A stretch of 32,253 nucleotides of DNA from JBBITW01 sp037440525 (GCA_037440525.1 JBBITW010000015.1:1-32253), one strand, 5' to 3'; counted from the first letter of the stretch, positions 16,715-26,013 are shown. The notes: generated from the letters alone by a model not told the origin. Program-made: numbers and translations.

Positions 16715-16940
16715 TGAGAGAGTTCTGAAAAAGTCCTGGAATGACTGGGGAGGTAGGGTTCCAAACCCTTCGAATGCGGACATTAAGAAGTTAAATTGCT
16801 TACAATCGCTTCAAAAAAATAAAGCAATTTCAGGGTATTAATCATTAGTGCTAAACTTTTAGAGGTATCTGCTCGAAGGCTTTTCCACCCCACCTCCTTA
16901 ATCAAAATTCTTTTTAAACGTTTTTTCAGGGCTCTCAAAA
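16715..16940. repeat. Repeat family A, long copy
   Basis: The left end (CTGAAAAAGTCCTGGAATGACTGGGGAGGTAGGGTT without its outer bases, 16725-16760) is the reverse complement of the right arm of the short copy at 5546-5660. The right end (GGCTTTTCCACCCCACCTCC, 16879-16898, then TTTTTTCAGGGCTCTC, 16921-16936) is the opposite arm. Between them is about 110 bp absent from the short copy, itself holding inverted AAATTGCTT/AAGCAATTT. About 140 bp of it recur in inverted orientation at 27471-27610. It sits just upstream of the radA promoter, as the short copy sits upstream of the radA remnant. Confidence 0.75.
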
Positions 16941-17058
16941 TAAGAGCCTCATCCTTATATCTTTTATAAATTATCGCAGAGTCTATAAATAATAGAAGAA
17001 AAGTCTTTCATATTAAACTCTAATCCAAGTCTCTCCACCAATTAGCAATTATGTTTTT

Positions 17059-17087
17059 TTGACCTTGAGGGTTCTTTTTGTTAAAAT
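17059..17087 (+). promoter_or_regulatory. radA promoter
   Basis: TTGACC (17059-17064), a 17-bp spacer and TAAAAT (17082-17087) form a good sigma-70-type promoter about 65 bp before the radA start. The same hexamers and spacing are kept at 5794-5822 in front of the radA remnant, which supports the call. Confidence 0.65.
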
Positions 17088-17153
17088 GACAAAAATAAAT
17101 CTTTAATAAAATTTTTTTCTTCCCCCTTAGAGAAGGTTTTGAGAGGATTTTCA

Positions 17154-18518
17154 GTGGCCAAAGCAAAAATACATTTTGTATGTCAGTCCTGTGGTTACCA
17201 GTCTCCTAAGTGGCTTGGAAGATGTCCTGGATGTCAGGAATGGAATACCTTTACCGAGGAGAGGGTGATCGAAGAGAAGGTGCCCGAAAGGGATATCTTG
17301 GGTTTTGAGGCAGGTGCTATTCCAGTTTCTGTAACAGAGATCATCCCGGATGAGAGGGGTCGCCTTCAAACAGGAATTGGAGAATTCGATCGCGTATTGG
17401 GTGGAGGGATTGTATTTGGATCAGTAGTTTTAATAGGTGGAGATCCTGGTATTGGAAAGTCAACCCTCCTTCTTCAGGTGTTGAACAAGCTGGCAGCGGG
17501 AGGTAAAAGGGTTCTCTATATCTCCGGAGAAGAATCTCTTCAGCAGACAAAGATGAGGGCTCAGAGGATAGGTATCCCTTGCCCAGAGCTTTTTGTTGTC
17601 TCTGAAACATCATTGGAGAAGATCCTCCAGGATATTCAGACAATAAAACCTGTGGTGGCAGTGGTTGATTCAATCCAGACAATATATTCTTCTGAAATCC
17701 CTTCACTCCCTGGATCGATAACCCAGGTTAGGGAGGCGTCGAGTCGCTTGCTATACCTGGCAAAACATCTCTCCATCCCAATTTTTCTCGTGGGCCATGT
17801 TACCAAAGAAGGTTTTATCGCTGGACCAAAGGTGCTTGAACATATGGTTGATACGGTGCTCTATATTGAAGGAGAATCCACACACTCATTTAGGATATTG
17901 AGGGCAGTAAAGAATCGCTTCGGTTCCACAAATGAGATAGGTGTATTTGAGATGAAGGATTCTGGGCTGGTGGAAGTTGCAAGCCCCTCAGAATTCTTTC
18001 TTTCCGAAAGGGGGCAGTCATCTTCAGGATCAGTGGTTCTGGCCACTCTTGAAGGTTCAAGGCCCATTTTGGTCGAGCTTCAGGCATTGGTAGTTCCAAC
18101 CCACTACGGTCTCCCCCGAAGGGTGGCCGAGGGAGTGGATGTCAATCGGGTTTCCCTTTTGGTTGCTGTCATGGAGAAGAGATTGGGAATCCATCTCCTA
18201 AACCAAGATATCTTTCTCAATATTGCTGGAGGGATAAGGGTAGATGAACCAGGAGTTGATCTGGGGATTATTGCCTCTATCGCCTCGAGTTTGAAGAATA
18301 AAGTTATTGAATCGGGTATCGTGGTTTTTGGAGAGGTAGGACTTGGAGGGGAGGTAAGAGGGATCAGTCAACCGGAGCTAAGGGTTAGGGAAGCCGAAAG
18401 ATTGGGATTTCAAAGATGCCTTCTTCCAAAAAAGAATCTGGAGAGAATGAAGGGAATAAAAGGAATTGAGTTAGTAGGTGTGGGATCGATTCAAGAATTA
18501 GTTGGGGACCTATTTTAG
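17154..18518 (+). CDS. radA: DNA repair protein RadA (Sms)
   Basis: RadA is a RecA-like ATPase/helicase that promotes branch migration in homologous recombination. The 454 residues include the N-terminal C4 zinc finger (Cys10, Cys13, Cys24, Cys27), Walker A GDPGIGKST (96-104), Walker B VVAVVDSIQT, the RadA-specific KNRFG motif (253-257), and a C-terminal Lon-protease-like domain. I chose the GTG start at 17154 because GAGAGGA sits 6 nt upstream and the protein then begins like other RadA proteins; a TTG at 17139 would add five residues but lies within that ribosome site. The downstream glycosidase gene starts 9 nt after its stop. A decayed 5' copy lies at 5794-5960. Confidence 0.97.
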   Translation: MAKAKIHFVCQSCGYQSPKWLGRCPGCQEWNTFTEERVIEEKVPERDILGFEAGAIPVSVTEIIPDERGRLQTGIGEFDRVLGGGIVFGSVVLIGGDPGIGKSTLLLQVLNKLAAGGKRVLYISGEESLQQTKMRAQRIGIPCPELFVVSETSLEKILQDIQTIKPVVAVVDSIQTIYSSEIPSLPGSITQVREASSRLLYLAKHLSIPIFLVGHVTKEGFIAGPKVLEHMVDTVLYIEGESTHSFRILRAVKNRFGSTNEIGVFEMKDSGLVEVASPSEFFLSERGQSSSGSVVLATLEGSRPILVELQALVVPTHYGLPRRVAEGVDVNRVSLLVAVMEKRLGIHLLNQDIFLNIAGGIRVDEPGVDLGIIASIASSLKNKVIESGIVVFGEVGLGGEVRGISQPELRVREAERLGFQRCLLPKKNLERMKGIKGIELVGVGSIQELVGDLF

Positions 18519-18527
18519 GAGGTATCA

Positions 18528-19784
18528 ATGAAAAGATGGATCGTTATATTGATTCTAATATGTTTTGCCCTTATCTATTTCCCAATTCTTCAGGCAGAGG
18601 AGAATCCCCCTGGGTCAGTTTCAAATGAGAATAAAACAGATTATCCTTCAGAAATGAAGAATGTTAAAAGGAGGGTTTGTGCCCAGATTTTCTATTTGGA
18701 TGGAAAGAATCTTAAAGAGGTTGAAAAGAGGATAAAGGAATTGAAGGATTCGGGGATAGATACAGTCATCTTTAGGGTCTTTCAAAACCGGGGCGACAGA
18801 GTCTATAAATTTGTAACTCCCCGTCATGAAGAAGGAGTATATTTCAATACTGATTATTCACTGGTGGTGGATGACATCCTCGGAAAGATAGCTGATATTG
18901 TCCATAAGCATGGATTGGAAATATTTGCCTGGATGACAACACGTTACGCCACATATGGAATTCAGGACAATCCTGAGTATAGATGCTGGAGTTACAACTT
19001 CGAGACCCAGAAGATGGAGATAACAAGAGGGCTTAATCTATTTCATCCTTATGTATTAAATCGTCTTGAAGGAATATTCCGTGACCTTGGTCGATACCCT
19101 ATTGATGGAATTCTGTTTCAGGATGATTTGATACTCAAACATAATGAAGATTTCAATACCTGGGCCTCTAAGGAGTTCTTAAAGGAGTATGGATACTCCC
19201 CCCATCCTGACCTTTTTTATATAAATCCTTATAAATCCGAATCGGGAAAATATTATGTCAAGGCATACACAGATCGTTTTTGGACATGGGCACACTGGAA
19301 AAACCGCTGGTTGATGAATGTGGCGAAGAGATTGATGAATGTTGCCAGAGAGTCAAACTCAAATCTTCAGTTTGCCATTAATCTCTATTTTGACGCTGTT
19401 CTGAACCATTCCAGTGGAGTTGCATGGTTTTCACAAACACTTACGGAGGCACTTGGGAATGAATTTGATTATTATGCCATAATGGCCTACCATCGACAGG
19501 CAATGAGGAGTAGAAATATCAGCATTAAGGAGGCTTTGGATTTAATGTCAGATGTGGCGGGGAAGGCAGTGGAAGAGGTAAAAGATCCAGCTCGGGTGAT
19601 GATGAAGATATGGATACTCGACTGGAAGACAAATGAGACAATAAATTATAAGTTTATTTCAGAGAAGGAGGTTTCGGAGATTATTTCCAGGTATTTAGAT
19701 AAAGGAGATGTAAGCTTAGCCTTTGTCCCTTACATTCATCAATTCCCATTTCATTTATTAAAAGGGAATTGGAATCGAAGATAA
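18528..19784 (+). CDS. Secreted glycoside hydrolase-like protein related to the PgaB C-terminal domain (GHL13 type)
   Basis: The 418-residue protein has a signal peptide or membrane anchor (about 1-23, ending QAEE). The rest resembles the C-terminal hydrolase domain of PgaB, which acts on poly-N-acetylglucosamine exopolysaccharide. Features include VCAQIFYLDGKNLKEVEKRI, IDTVIFRVFQNRGD, LEIFAWMTTRYATYG and DGILFQDDLIL, whose paired Asp residues are candidate catalytic acids of a TIM barrel, and FDYYAIMAYHRQAM. The N-terminal deacetylase domain of PgaB is absent, so this is a stand-alone version. The GGAGG site overlaps the end of radA. It converges on polA with an 8-bp gap. The family placement is by recollection of motifs; the substrate is not established. 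Confidence 0.72.
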   Translation: MKRWIVILILICFALIYFPILQAEENPPGSVSNENKTDYPSEMKNVKRRVCAQIFYLDGKNLKEVEKRIKELKDSGIDTVIFRVFQNRGDRVYKFVTPRHEEGVYFNTDYSLVVDDILGKIADIVHKHGLEIFAWMTTRYATYGIQDNPEYRCWSYNFETQKMEITRGLNLFHPYVLNRLEGIFRDLGRYPIDGILFQDDLILKHNEDFNTWASKEFLKEYGYSPHPDLFYINPYKSESGKYYVKAYTDRFWTWAHWKNRWLMNVAKRLMNVARESNSNLQFAINLYFDAVLNHSSGVAWFSQTLTEALGNEFDYYAIMAYHRQAMRSRNISIKEALDLMSDVAGKAVEEVKDPARVMMKIWILDWKTNETINYKFISEKEVSEIISRYLDKGDVSLAFVPYIHQFPFHLLKGNWNRR

Positions 19785-19792
19785 ATTTATTA

Positions 19793-22471
19793 TCAATGTG
19801 CCTCTGCCCAGTTTTTACCATAATGGATTGAGACCCTTAGAGGGATGGATAGGGTTATTACCTTCTCCATTTCATTCTGAATCATTGAAAGTGCTTTCGG
19901 AATCTCCTCCTCAGGCACCTCAAAGACCAGCTCATCGTGAACCTGCATTATCATTTTTGTATTGAGGGAAAGTTCTTCTATACGATTCTGAATACGGATC
20001 ATAGCAAGCTTGATGATATCGGCTGCAGTTCCCTGGAGTGGGGTATTTATTGCCATCCTTTCAGATGCCTGCCGAATTGCCGAAGTCTGGGAGTTCATCT
20101 CTGGTAAATAACGCCTCCTGCTGAGAAGGGTTGTGACATAACCTTTATCCCTTGCCTCTTTAAGACTTTTTTGTATATAGTCCTTAACCCCTGTATATTT
20201 TCTGAAATATTCATCTATATAATCCTGAGCAATCTTAGGTTCAGAGCCTAATTGTTGAGAAAGCCCATAAGCACTCATTCCATATATGATACCAAAGTTT
20301 ATTACCTTTGCTTCCCTCCTCATGGAGGGTGTTATATTTTCCATTGGAACACCAAATATCTCTGATGCGGTTCGGGCATGAATATCCTCATCCCTCATGA
20401 AGGCCTCAATCAATCTCTCATCCTGGGATAGATGAGCCAGTATCCTCAATTCAATCTGAGAATAGTCTGCAGATGCAATAAGGCATCCCTTTTCAGGGAT
20501 AAATGCCTGACGAATTCTTGTTCCCTCCTCAGATCGAATCGGGATGTTTTGAAGATTGGGATCACTTGATGAAAGTCTGCCTGTAGCAGTGACGGTTTGA
20601 TTATATGAGGTATGGAGGCGGCCTGTCTCGGGGTGGACAAGCTTTGGAAGGGCATCAATATATGTAGATTTTAGCTTATTCAAATTGCGATAGCCGAGAA
20701 TCTCAAGTGGTAAGTCATGCTGGAGGGAGAGTTTTTCAAGGACCTCAACATCGGTTGAATATCCAGTTTTTGTCCTTTTAATGACAGGCAGTTTCAACTT
20801 CTCAAAGAGGATCTTTCCAAGTTGCTGGGAGGAATTGATGTTGAAGACCTCTCCTGCAAGACTGTATATTCTCTCCATCCTTTGGAGAAGTTGGGTTTCA
20901 ATCTCCTTTGAAAAATCCCTTAGGAGATCGATATCAATCTTTACCCCGTTCATCTCCATCTTTCCCAGGACAATGATTAACGGTCCTTCCACCTGGTCAT
21001 AGAGGTCGTTGAGCCCTTCTTCTTCAAGCCTTTTATGAAGCAGGTGGAAAAGCTGAAGAGTTACGTCCGCATCCTCACAGCTATACTTTTTTGCCCTTTC
21101 CAGATCTACCTGATTAAAGGTCACTGCCTTCTGCCCCGAACCCACAAGTTCTTTGTAATCCGTAAGCGGACGATCAAGGTATTCTCGGGCAATCTCACTG
21201 AGGTTATGATTATGTTTTGTTGGGTTGAGAAGATAGGAGGCGATCATCGTATCAAATTCAATTCCTCTGAGGTCGATGCCGTGGCGTTTTAATACGATCC
21301 ATTCATATTTTATATTCTGTCCAACCTTTTTTATATTTTCATCCTCAAGTATGGGTTTTAGCTGTTCTAATACCCACTCGGAAGAGAGCTGAGAGTAACC
21401 CTCATGGGGTATATGCCCTAAGGGTATATAAAAGGCCTGATGAGGTATATAAGAGATGCTTAATCCTACCAACTCAGCCCACATCGGGTATGGGGAGGTT
21501 GTCTCAATATCTATCGAAAAGGTTTGAGCCTTTCTAAGCTCCTCCAGTAGGGCAAGAAATTGATTTTGCTCGGTGATAAGATGGTAATCTCTTTTTAGAA
21601 TCTCTCTCTCTTCAGGGAGCTCCTTTAAAAATTTATTAAATTCAAGTTCCTTGAATATCTCCTTTAGCCTTTTCAAGTCAGGTGGGTTAATGGCAAAGTC
21701 TTCGATGCGAAAGGTTATAGGAACATTAGTGTTTATTGTAGCAAGCCTGCGGCTAAGGATTGCCAGTTCAGCGTGGGTTTCTAATTTTTCTTTGAGCCTC
21801 TTTGGAATAAGATCTAAATTTTTAATGAGATTTTCGATTGATCCAAAATTCTTAATCAACTCTATGGCGGTCTTTTCACCTATGCCCGGAACACCAGGGA
21901 TGTTATCGATTGTATCTCCTGAAAGACCCATCACCTCCACCACCTGTTCGGGTCTGACACCGAAGCGTTCCTTTACCTCCTCTTCCCCTATCCTTCTTTC
22001 CTTCATAGTGTCGTAGACCTGAATTCGTTTACCTACAAGCTGGAGTATATCCTTATCCCCTGTGATGATAACAACGTCAACCTCTGGCTCAACTGCCTTT
22101 GCTACAGTCCCTATGATATCATCTGCCTCATATCCATCCATCTCGAGAATGGCAATTCTATATCCATCTATGACCTTCTTGATATAAGGGATTTGGGGGA
22201 TTAGGGCATCAGGCATTGAAGGTCGATTGGCCTTATACTCTTTATAGACATCGCTTCGAAAGGTTGGAGCCTTTGAATCGAATACAACTGCGAGATATTC
22301 AGGCCGATGTTCTTTTAGGATTTTGAGAAGCATCTGTGTAAATCCAAAGATGGCATTTGTGGGAAGACCTCTGGAATTTGATAGGTGGCGAATGGCGTAA
22401 AATGCCCTGAAGATATAAGATGAGCCATCGATAAGAAAGAGCCGGGGCCTATGGGGTGATTGTTTTGACAC
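19793..22471 (-). CDS. polA: DNA polymerase I
   Basis: This enzyme fills gaps in repair and Okazaki-fragment processing. From the chosen start the protein has 892 residues with all three domains: 5'-3' exonuclease (about 1-290, with LFLIDGSSYIFRAFYA and MDGYEADDIIGT), 3'-5' exonuclease with intact acidic residues (SIDIETTS and YSCEDADVT), and polymerase with motif A SADYSQIELRILAHLS, motif B RREAKVINFGIIYG and motif C MQVHDELVFEVP. The GTG at 22471 gives the usual SKQSPHRPRLFLIDG beginning; an upstream ATG at 22510 would add 13 atypical residues. It overlaps the REC-GGDEF gene by 23 nt, so it is probably co-transcribed with signalling genes. Confidence 0.95.
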   Translation of the reverse strand: MSKQSPHRPRLFLIDGSSYIFRAFYAIRHLSNSRGLPTNAIFGFTQMLLKILKEHRPEYLAVVFDSKAPTFRSDVYKEYKANRPSMPDALIPQIPYIKKVIDGYRIAILEMDGYEADDIIGTVAKAVEPEVDVVIITGDKDILQLVGKRIQVYDTMKERRIGEEEVKERFGVRPEQVVEVMGLSGDTIDNIPGVPGIGEKTAIELIKNFGSIENLIKNLDLIPKRLKEKLETHAELAILSRRLATINTNVPITFRIEDFAINPPDLKRLKEIFKELEFNKFLKELPEEREILKRDYHLITEQNQFLALLEELRKAQTFSIDIETTSPYPMWAELVGLSISYIPHQAFYIPLGHIPHEGYSQLSSEWVLEQLKPILEDENIKKVGQNIKYEWIVLKRHGIDLRGIEFDTMIASYLLNPTKHNHNLSEIAREYLDRPLTDYKELVGSGQKAVTFNQVDLERAKKYSCEDADVTLQLFHLLHKRLEEEGLNDLYDQVEGPLIIVLGKMEMNGVKIDIDLLRDFSKEIETQLLQRMERIYSLAGEVFNINSSQQLGKILFEKLKLPVIKRTKTGYSTDVEVLEKLSLQHDLPLEILGYRNLNKLKSTYIDALPKLVHPETGRLHTSYNQTVTATGRLSSSDPNLQNIPIRSEEGTRIRQAFIPEKGCLIASADYSQIELRILAHLSQDERLIEAFMRDEDIHARTASEIFGVPMENITPSMRREAKVINFGIIYGMSAYGLSQQLGSEPKIAQDYIDEYFRKYTGVKDYIQKSLKEARDKGYVTTLLSRRRYLPEMNSQTSAIRQASERMAINTPLQGTAADIIKLAMIRIQNRIEELSLNTKMIMQVHDELVFEVPEEEIPKALSMIQNEMEKVITLSIPLRVSIHYGKNWAEAH

Positions 22472-23363
22472 GATTTCCACCTGAATTCTTTGCAATATAC
22501 ATGGCATCATCAGCAGACTTTACAAATTCCTCAAGCTCCAGACCTTCCTTATATTCAGCAAGACCTATGCTTACAGTAATCTTTTCAAATCCAGCCTGCT
22601 CAATAGAAGAGCGAATCCTCTCAGCAATGGCAATCGCCTGATCACTTGATGCACCTATAAGGAGAGCAGCGAATTCGTCCCCTCCATAGCGATAACCTGA
22701 GTCCACATTACTACGAATCGAATTTTTTATGATCTCACCAATCTTTTTTAAAACCTTATCTCCCTCGAGGTGGCCATAGCGGTCGTTAAAGATTTTAAAA
22801 TTGTCGAGGTCGAACATCAATAGAGAAAGTGAGGTCTTTTGCCTCATCATACGAACCATCTCTGCCTCAAGGGTCTTAAAAAAATGGCGGTGATTGTATA
22901 GGCCTGTCAGATCGTCTGTTATAGAAAGTCTTCTTACCTCCTCCTCCAGTTTCTCCTTCTCTTTAAGGGTTATATATTTCTCGAGGGCCTGGTTAACTAT
23001 GTGAATTAGGTGATCGTTCTCAAATGGTTTCTTTATGAAATCTATGGCACCCTCCTTGAGGGCCTGAATGGCATTGTCCACTGTGGCATAGGCAGTAAGC
23101 ATGATCACACACTGTATAGGATTTATCTTCTTGATTCTCCTGAGCGCCTCATTTCCATCTATCCCTGGCAGGTTGATATCCATCAAGACGATATCAGGTC
23201 TTTCCTCCTCCACCTTCCTAACCCCCTCCTCACCCGAAGAAGCGAGTATTACATTGTATCCTTCGTAGCGAAGAAGTTTCTGAATGATCTCTAATGTATC
23301 GGGTGTATCATCTACAATCAGAACCTTTCCTTTTAAATCCTTATGGTTGGAGAGTTTTTCCAT
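22449..23363 (-). CDS. Response regulator with GGDEF diguanylate cyclase output
   Basis: The protein joins a receiver domain (about 12-128; phosphorylation site Asp62 in LMDINLPGIDG, Thr in MLTAYAT, Lys in FIKKPF) to a GGDEF domain (about 145-304) with an intact active-site GGDEF at 227-231, so it should make cyclic di-GMP when phosphorylated. The inhibitory I-site RxxD is not canonical: the Arg is one residue too far (RSNVD), so product inhibition may be weak. I chose the ATG at 23363 because AGGAAAGGG lies before it; an ATG at 23378 has no ribosome site. It overlaps the kinase gene by 23 nt, and is its likely cognate partner. Confidence 0.92.
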   Translation of the reverse strand: MEKLSNHKDLKGKVLIVDDTPDTLEIIQKLLRYEGYNVILASSGEEGVRKVEEERPDIVLMDINLPGIDGNEALRRIKKINPIQCVIMLTAYATVDNAIQALKEGAIDFIKKPFENDHLIHIVNQALEKYITLKEKEKLEEEVRRLSITDDLTGLYNHRHFFKTLEAEMVRMMRQKTSLSLLMFDLDNFKIFNDRYGHLEGDKVLKKIGEIIKNSIRSNVDSGYRYGGDEFAALLIGASSDQAIAIAERIRSSIEQAGFEKITVSIGLAEYKEGLELEEFVKSADDAMYIAKNSGGNRVKTITP

Positions 23364-24876
23364 ATTCCCTTTCCTCATAAACAGGGAGGGTAAAGTAAAA
23401 AGTTGAGCCTTTCCCTAACTGGGACTCAACCCAAATCTCTCCTCCATGTTCTTCGATAACCTTCTTCGTGATAGCGAGTCCGAGACCTGTGCCACCATGT
23501 TTGCCGCTTTCTACCTGATAGAATTCCTCAAAGACCTTTTTCAGTTTATCCTCAGGAATTCCAATTCCATTGTCCCGAATCTCATGAAGAACGTAATTCC
23601 CCTTTTTTCTTGCATATACAGAGACCTCTCCACCATCTTTAGTAAATTTAAATGCGTTGGATAGAAGATTGAGAAATATATCGTGAAGACGGTCCCTATC
23701 TGCATATACAGAGAGATCATCAGGAATATCTACTTTAATGGAAAGGTTCTTCTCTACAGGCTTTATCTCATTAATATATCCGCTGATCACATCTTTAAGG
23801 ACTACAGGTTCTTTATTAAGGAGAAGGCTCCCTGCTTTGATCCTTGTTAGATCAAGCATACGATCCATGGTTCCCTGGATTCGGTTAGTATTTCGCTGGA
23901 TTGTGAGTAGATATGGCCTGAGATTTTCAGGAATCTTCCCCTCCTTTTCGGAGAGTATAAAGTCTATATTTGCCTTGATCGCAGTAAGAGGAGTTTTCAA
24001 TTCATGGGATGCGATTCCAATAAATTTCGATTTGGTTTCATCCATCTCCTTTAATTCTCTGTTTGCTATCTCAAGTTCCTTCTTTGCTTGATGGAGATTA
24101 TCGAGCATATTCAAAGCTGACATCCTCGCCTGATTAAGCTCTGCGATGTTTTCCTCCAGTTGTCTTGTTCTTTCCTCGACTTTCCTTTCAAGATCGTTTC
24201 TCGATTCCCTGAGCTGAAGTGTCATCTGATTAAATGCCCTGGCGAGGTCACCGATCTCGTCTCTTGATCGAACATCAACACTCTGAACCAATTCTCCTTT
24301 TGCTATCCCCTTTGTAGCAGAGGCCAACTTTTCAATTGGTTTAAGGAACAACCTGATAAAGATGAGGGTAAGGAGAAATCCTATTCCCAGTACCCCTAAG
24401 GTAACAAAAAGGATATCTCTCCTTAATTCAAATAGTCGGGTATCCAATTTTTTGAGGGAGAGACCGATTTTCAATGTTCCGATTACTTTGCCTTCTTTGG
24501 ACCGGATGGGCTGGTTAATAAAATAAACAGGATGAGTCTCAATGGAGATACCATCTTTTTGGGCATTTGCAAGAGTTTCCCCATTATCTCCAATGAGGGT
24601 GAGTTGAACCACATCCTCATCCCTTACAATATTTTCAGCAATGTCCTGCACAGTAGAACGATCTCGAAGGGATATCCCCTGGTTCGCAAGTATTTGGAAT
24701 GCATGTGTCAAAGACTTTCCATGATTGGTCAGCTCATTTCTGAGGAATGCCATCTCTCTTCCTGCAAAAAACCATCCAAATGTCCCTGAGGTTATCAGGA
24801 CGAGAATAACCATGGCTACCAAAAATTTTAGAGTCAGACTGATTCGAAATCTTAGAAAGGATTTAAGACGGCTCAT
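23341..24876 (-). CDS. Membrane sensor histidine kinase (HAMP-HisKA-HATPase)
   Basis: The 511-residue kinase has two membrane segments (about 17-38 and 154-177) that enclose a periplasmic sensor domain of some 115 residues, then HAMP (178-230), a coiled coil (about 222-280), the HisKA domain with phosphoacceptor His291 in ASHELKTPL, and the HATPase domain (N box Asn407, G1 DNGIGIP, G2 GGTGLGL). The ATG at 24876 gives the usual short positive leader MSRLKSFLRFR; a longer frame to 24993 would run deep inside ahbD and is unlikely. It overlaps ahbD by 14 nt and precedes the REC-GGDEF gene. The signal sensed is unknown. Confidence 0.9.
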   Translation of the reverse strand: MSRLKSFLRFRISLTLKFLVAMVILVLITSGTFGWFFAGREMAFLRNELTNHGKSLTHAFQILANQGISLRDRSTVQDIAENIVRDEDVVQLTLIGDNGETLANAQKDGISIETHPVYFINQPIRSKEGKVIGTLKIGLSLKKLDTRLFELRRDILFVTLGVLGIGFLLTLIFIRLFLKPIEKLASATKGIAKGELVQSVDVRSRDEIGDLARAFNQMTLQLRESRNDLERKVEERTRQLEENIAELNQARMSALNMLDNLHQAKKELEIANRELKEMDETKSKFIGIASHELKTPLTAIKANIDFILSEKEGKIPENLRPYLLTIQRNTNRIQGTMDRMLDLTRIKAGSLLLNKEPVVLKDVISGYINEIKPVEKNLSIKVDIPDDLSVYADRDRLHDIFLNLLSNAFKFTKDGGEVSVYARKKGNYVLHEIRDNGIGIPEDKLKKVFEEFYQVESGKHGGTGLGLAITKKVIEEHGGEIWVESQLGKGSTFYFTLPVYEEREYGKTLQP

Positions 24877-25960
24877 ATATGCAATATGGTTCCTCAGCCA
24901 TATAGTCATTTGAGAGTTCATATGCCCTTGCCCGGCAACCTCCACAGACCTTTCTGAATTCACACCTTCCGCATTTTCCTTTATATCCATCAAAATTGCG
25001 GAGATTCTGGAATATTTCGGATGATTCCCAGATTTCCTGGAAAGGTTTTTCCCTCACATTACCGCAATTCAGCTCCAGATAACCACAGGGTTGAACCTGT
25101 CCTGTATGGGAGATGAAACAGAAGGAGATACCCCCGAGACAGCCCCTTGTCATAGCATCCAGTCCGTCTTCCTTTGTGATAATCCTCTTACCTTCCTTCT
25201 TAGCCCGCTGGCGAAGGATTCTATAATAGTGAGGGGCACAGGTAGCTTTTAATTGAAGGGGCACACGATCCCTCTGTTCATAAAACCAGTTGAGTGTCCT
25301 TTCATAATCGAGAGCTGTTATCTCCTGGTCTTTAAGTCCTTTCCCTCTCCCCGTTGGGACCAGCAGGAATATATGATGGGCCGAAGCGCCAAGCTTCCGA
25401 GCAAGCTGAAGGATATCCTCTATGAGATGGAGGTTTGCCTTTGTAATAGTTGTATTTATTTGAAACTGTAGCCCTTCCTTCTTTGCTATCTCAATGCCCC
25501 TCAATGATCCCTCAAATGCACCATTAACCCTTCGAAAGGCATCATGGGTTTCAGAATCCGGGCCATCGAGACTTATGCTGATCCTCTGGATTCCTGAGGC
25601 CTTCATCCTCCTAACAGTTTCTTCGGTGATCAATGTGCCGTTTGTGGCCATTACCATCCGAAAACCTTTATCCGATCCATATCTTGCCAGATCAAAGATG
25701 TCAGCCCGAAGCAGGGGTTCACCACCTGTAAGAATGATAACTGGTTTGGATATTGTCGATATTTCGTCCATTACCCTTAGACATTCCTCTGTCTTTAACT
25801 CACCCGGATATGGTCCACGCTCAGAAGAGGCACGACAATGAATACATGAAAGATTACAGCTTCGTATTAATTCCCAGGCAACCATTCTTAATGGATATTT
25901 CAGGGTCTGAATTTCAGGGCTTGAGTTATTTTTTGTTTTTATATTTTTATCAGTCTTCAC
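24863..25960 (-). CDS. ahbD: Heme b synthase, radical SAM/SPASM protein AhbD
   Basis: AhbD performs the last step of the siroheme-dependent heme pathway, oxidative decarboxylation of the two propionates of iron-coproporphyrin III to vinyl groups. The 365 residues carry the radical SAM motif Cys35-x3-Cys39-x2-Cys42, TGGEPLLR, and a C-terminal SPASM region rich in Cys (TRGCLGGISFCFISHTGQVQ, PCGYLELNCGNVR, CGRCEFRKVCGGCRARAYE). Stretches such as LKATCAPHYYRILRQRAK and HIFLLVPTGRGKGL match AhbD proteins that I know from sulfate reducers rather than AhbC. The start is GTG at 25960 with AAAGGA upstream. hemB lies 198 bp upstream on the same strand, which fits tetrapyrrole synthesis. Confidence 0.92.
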   Translation of the reverse strand: MKTDKNIKTKNNSSPEIQTLKYPLRMVAWELIRSCNLSCIHCRASSERGPYPGELKTEECLRVMDEISTISKPVIILTGGEPLLRADIFDLARYGSDKGFRMVMATNGTLITEETVRRMKASGIQRISISLDGPDSETHDAFRRVNGAFEGSLRGIEIAKKEGLQFQINTTITKANLHLIEDILQLARKLGASAHHIFLLVPTGRGKGLKDQEITALDYERTLNWFYEQRDRVPLQLKATCAPHYYRILRQRAKKEGKRIITKEDGLDAMTRGCLGGISFCFISHTGQVQPCGYLELNCGNVREKPFQEIWESSEIFQNLRNFDGYKGKCGRCEFRKVCGGCRARAYELSNDYMAEEPYCIYEPS

Positions 25961-26013
25961 TAATCATCCTTTAACAATAATTTTTGGTTCTTCTTCAATT
26001 TCGTTGCCAAAAA

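Noticed and set aside
17139..17153. TTG start that would add five residues to RadA
   Set aside because: The TTG lies next to the ribosome site GAGAGGA that serves the GTG at 17154, and RadA homologues begin at the AKxKxxFxCxxCG region.
24877..24993. N-terminal extension of the histidine kinase
   Set aside because: It overlaps the end of ahbD and has no recognisable feature; MSRLKSFLRFR directly before the first membrane segment is a typical start.
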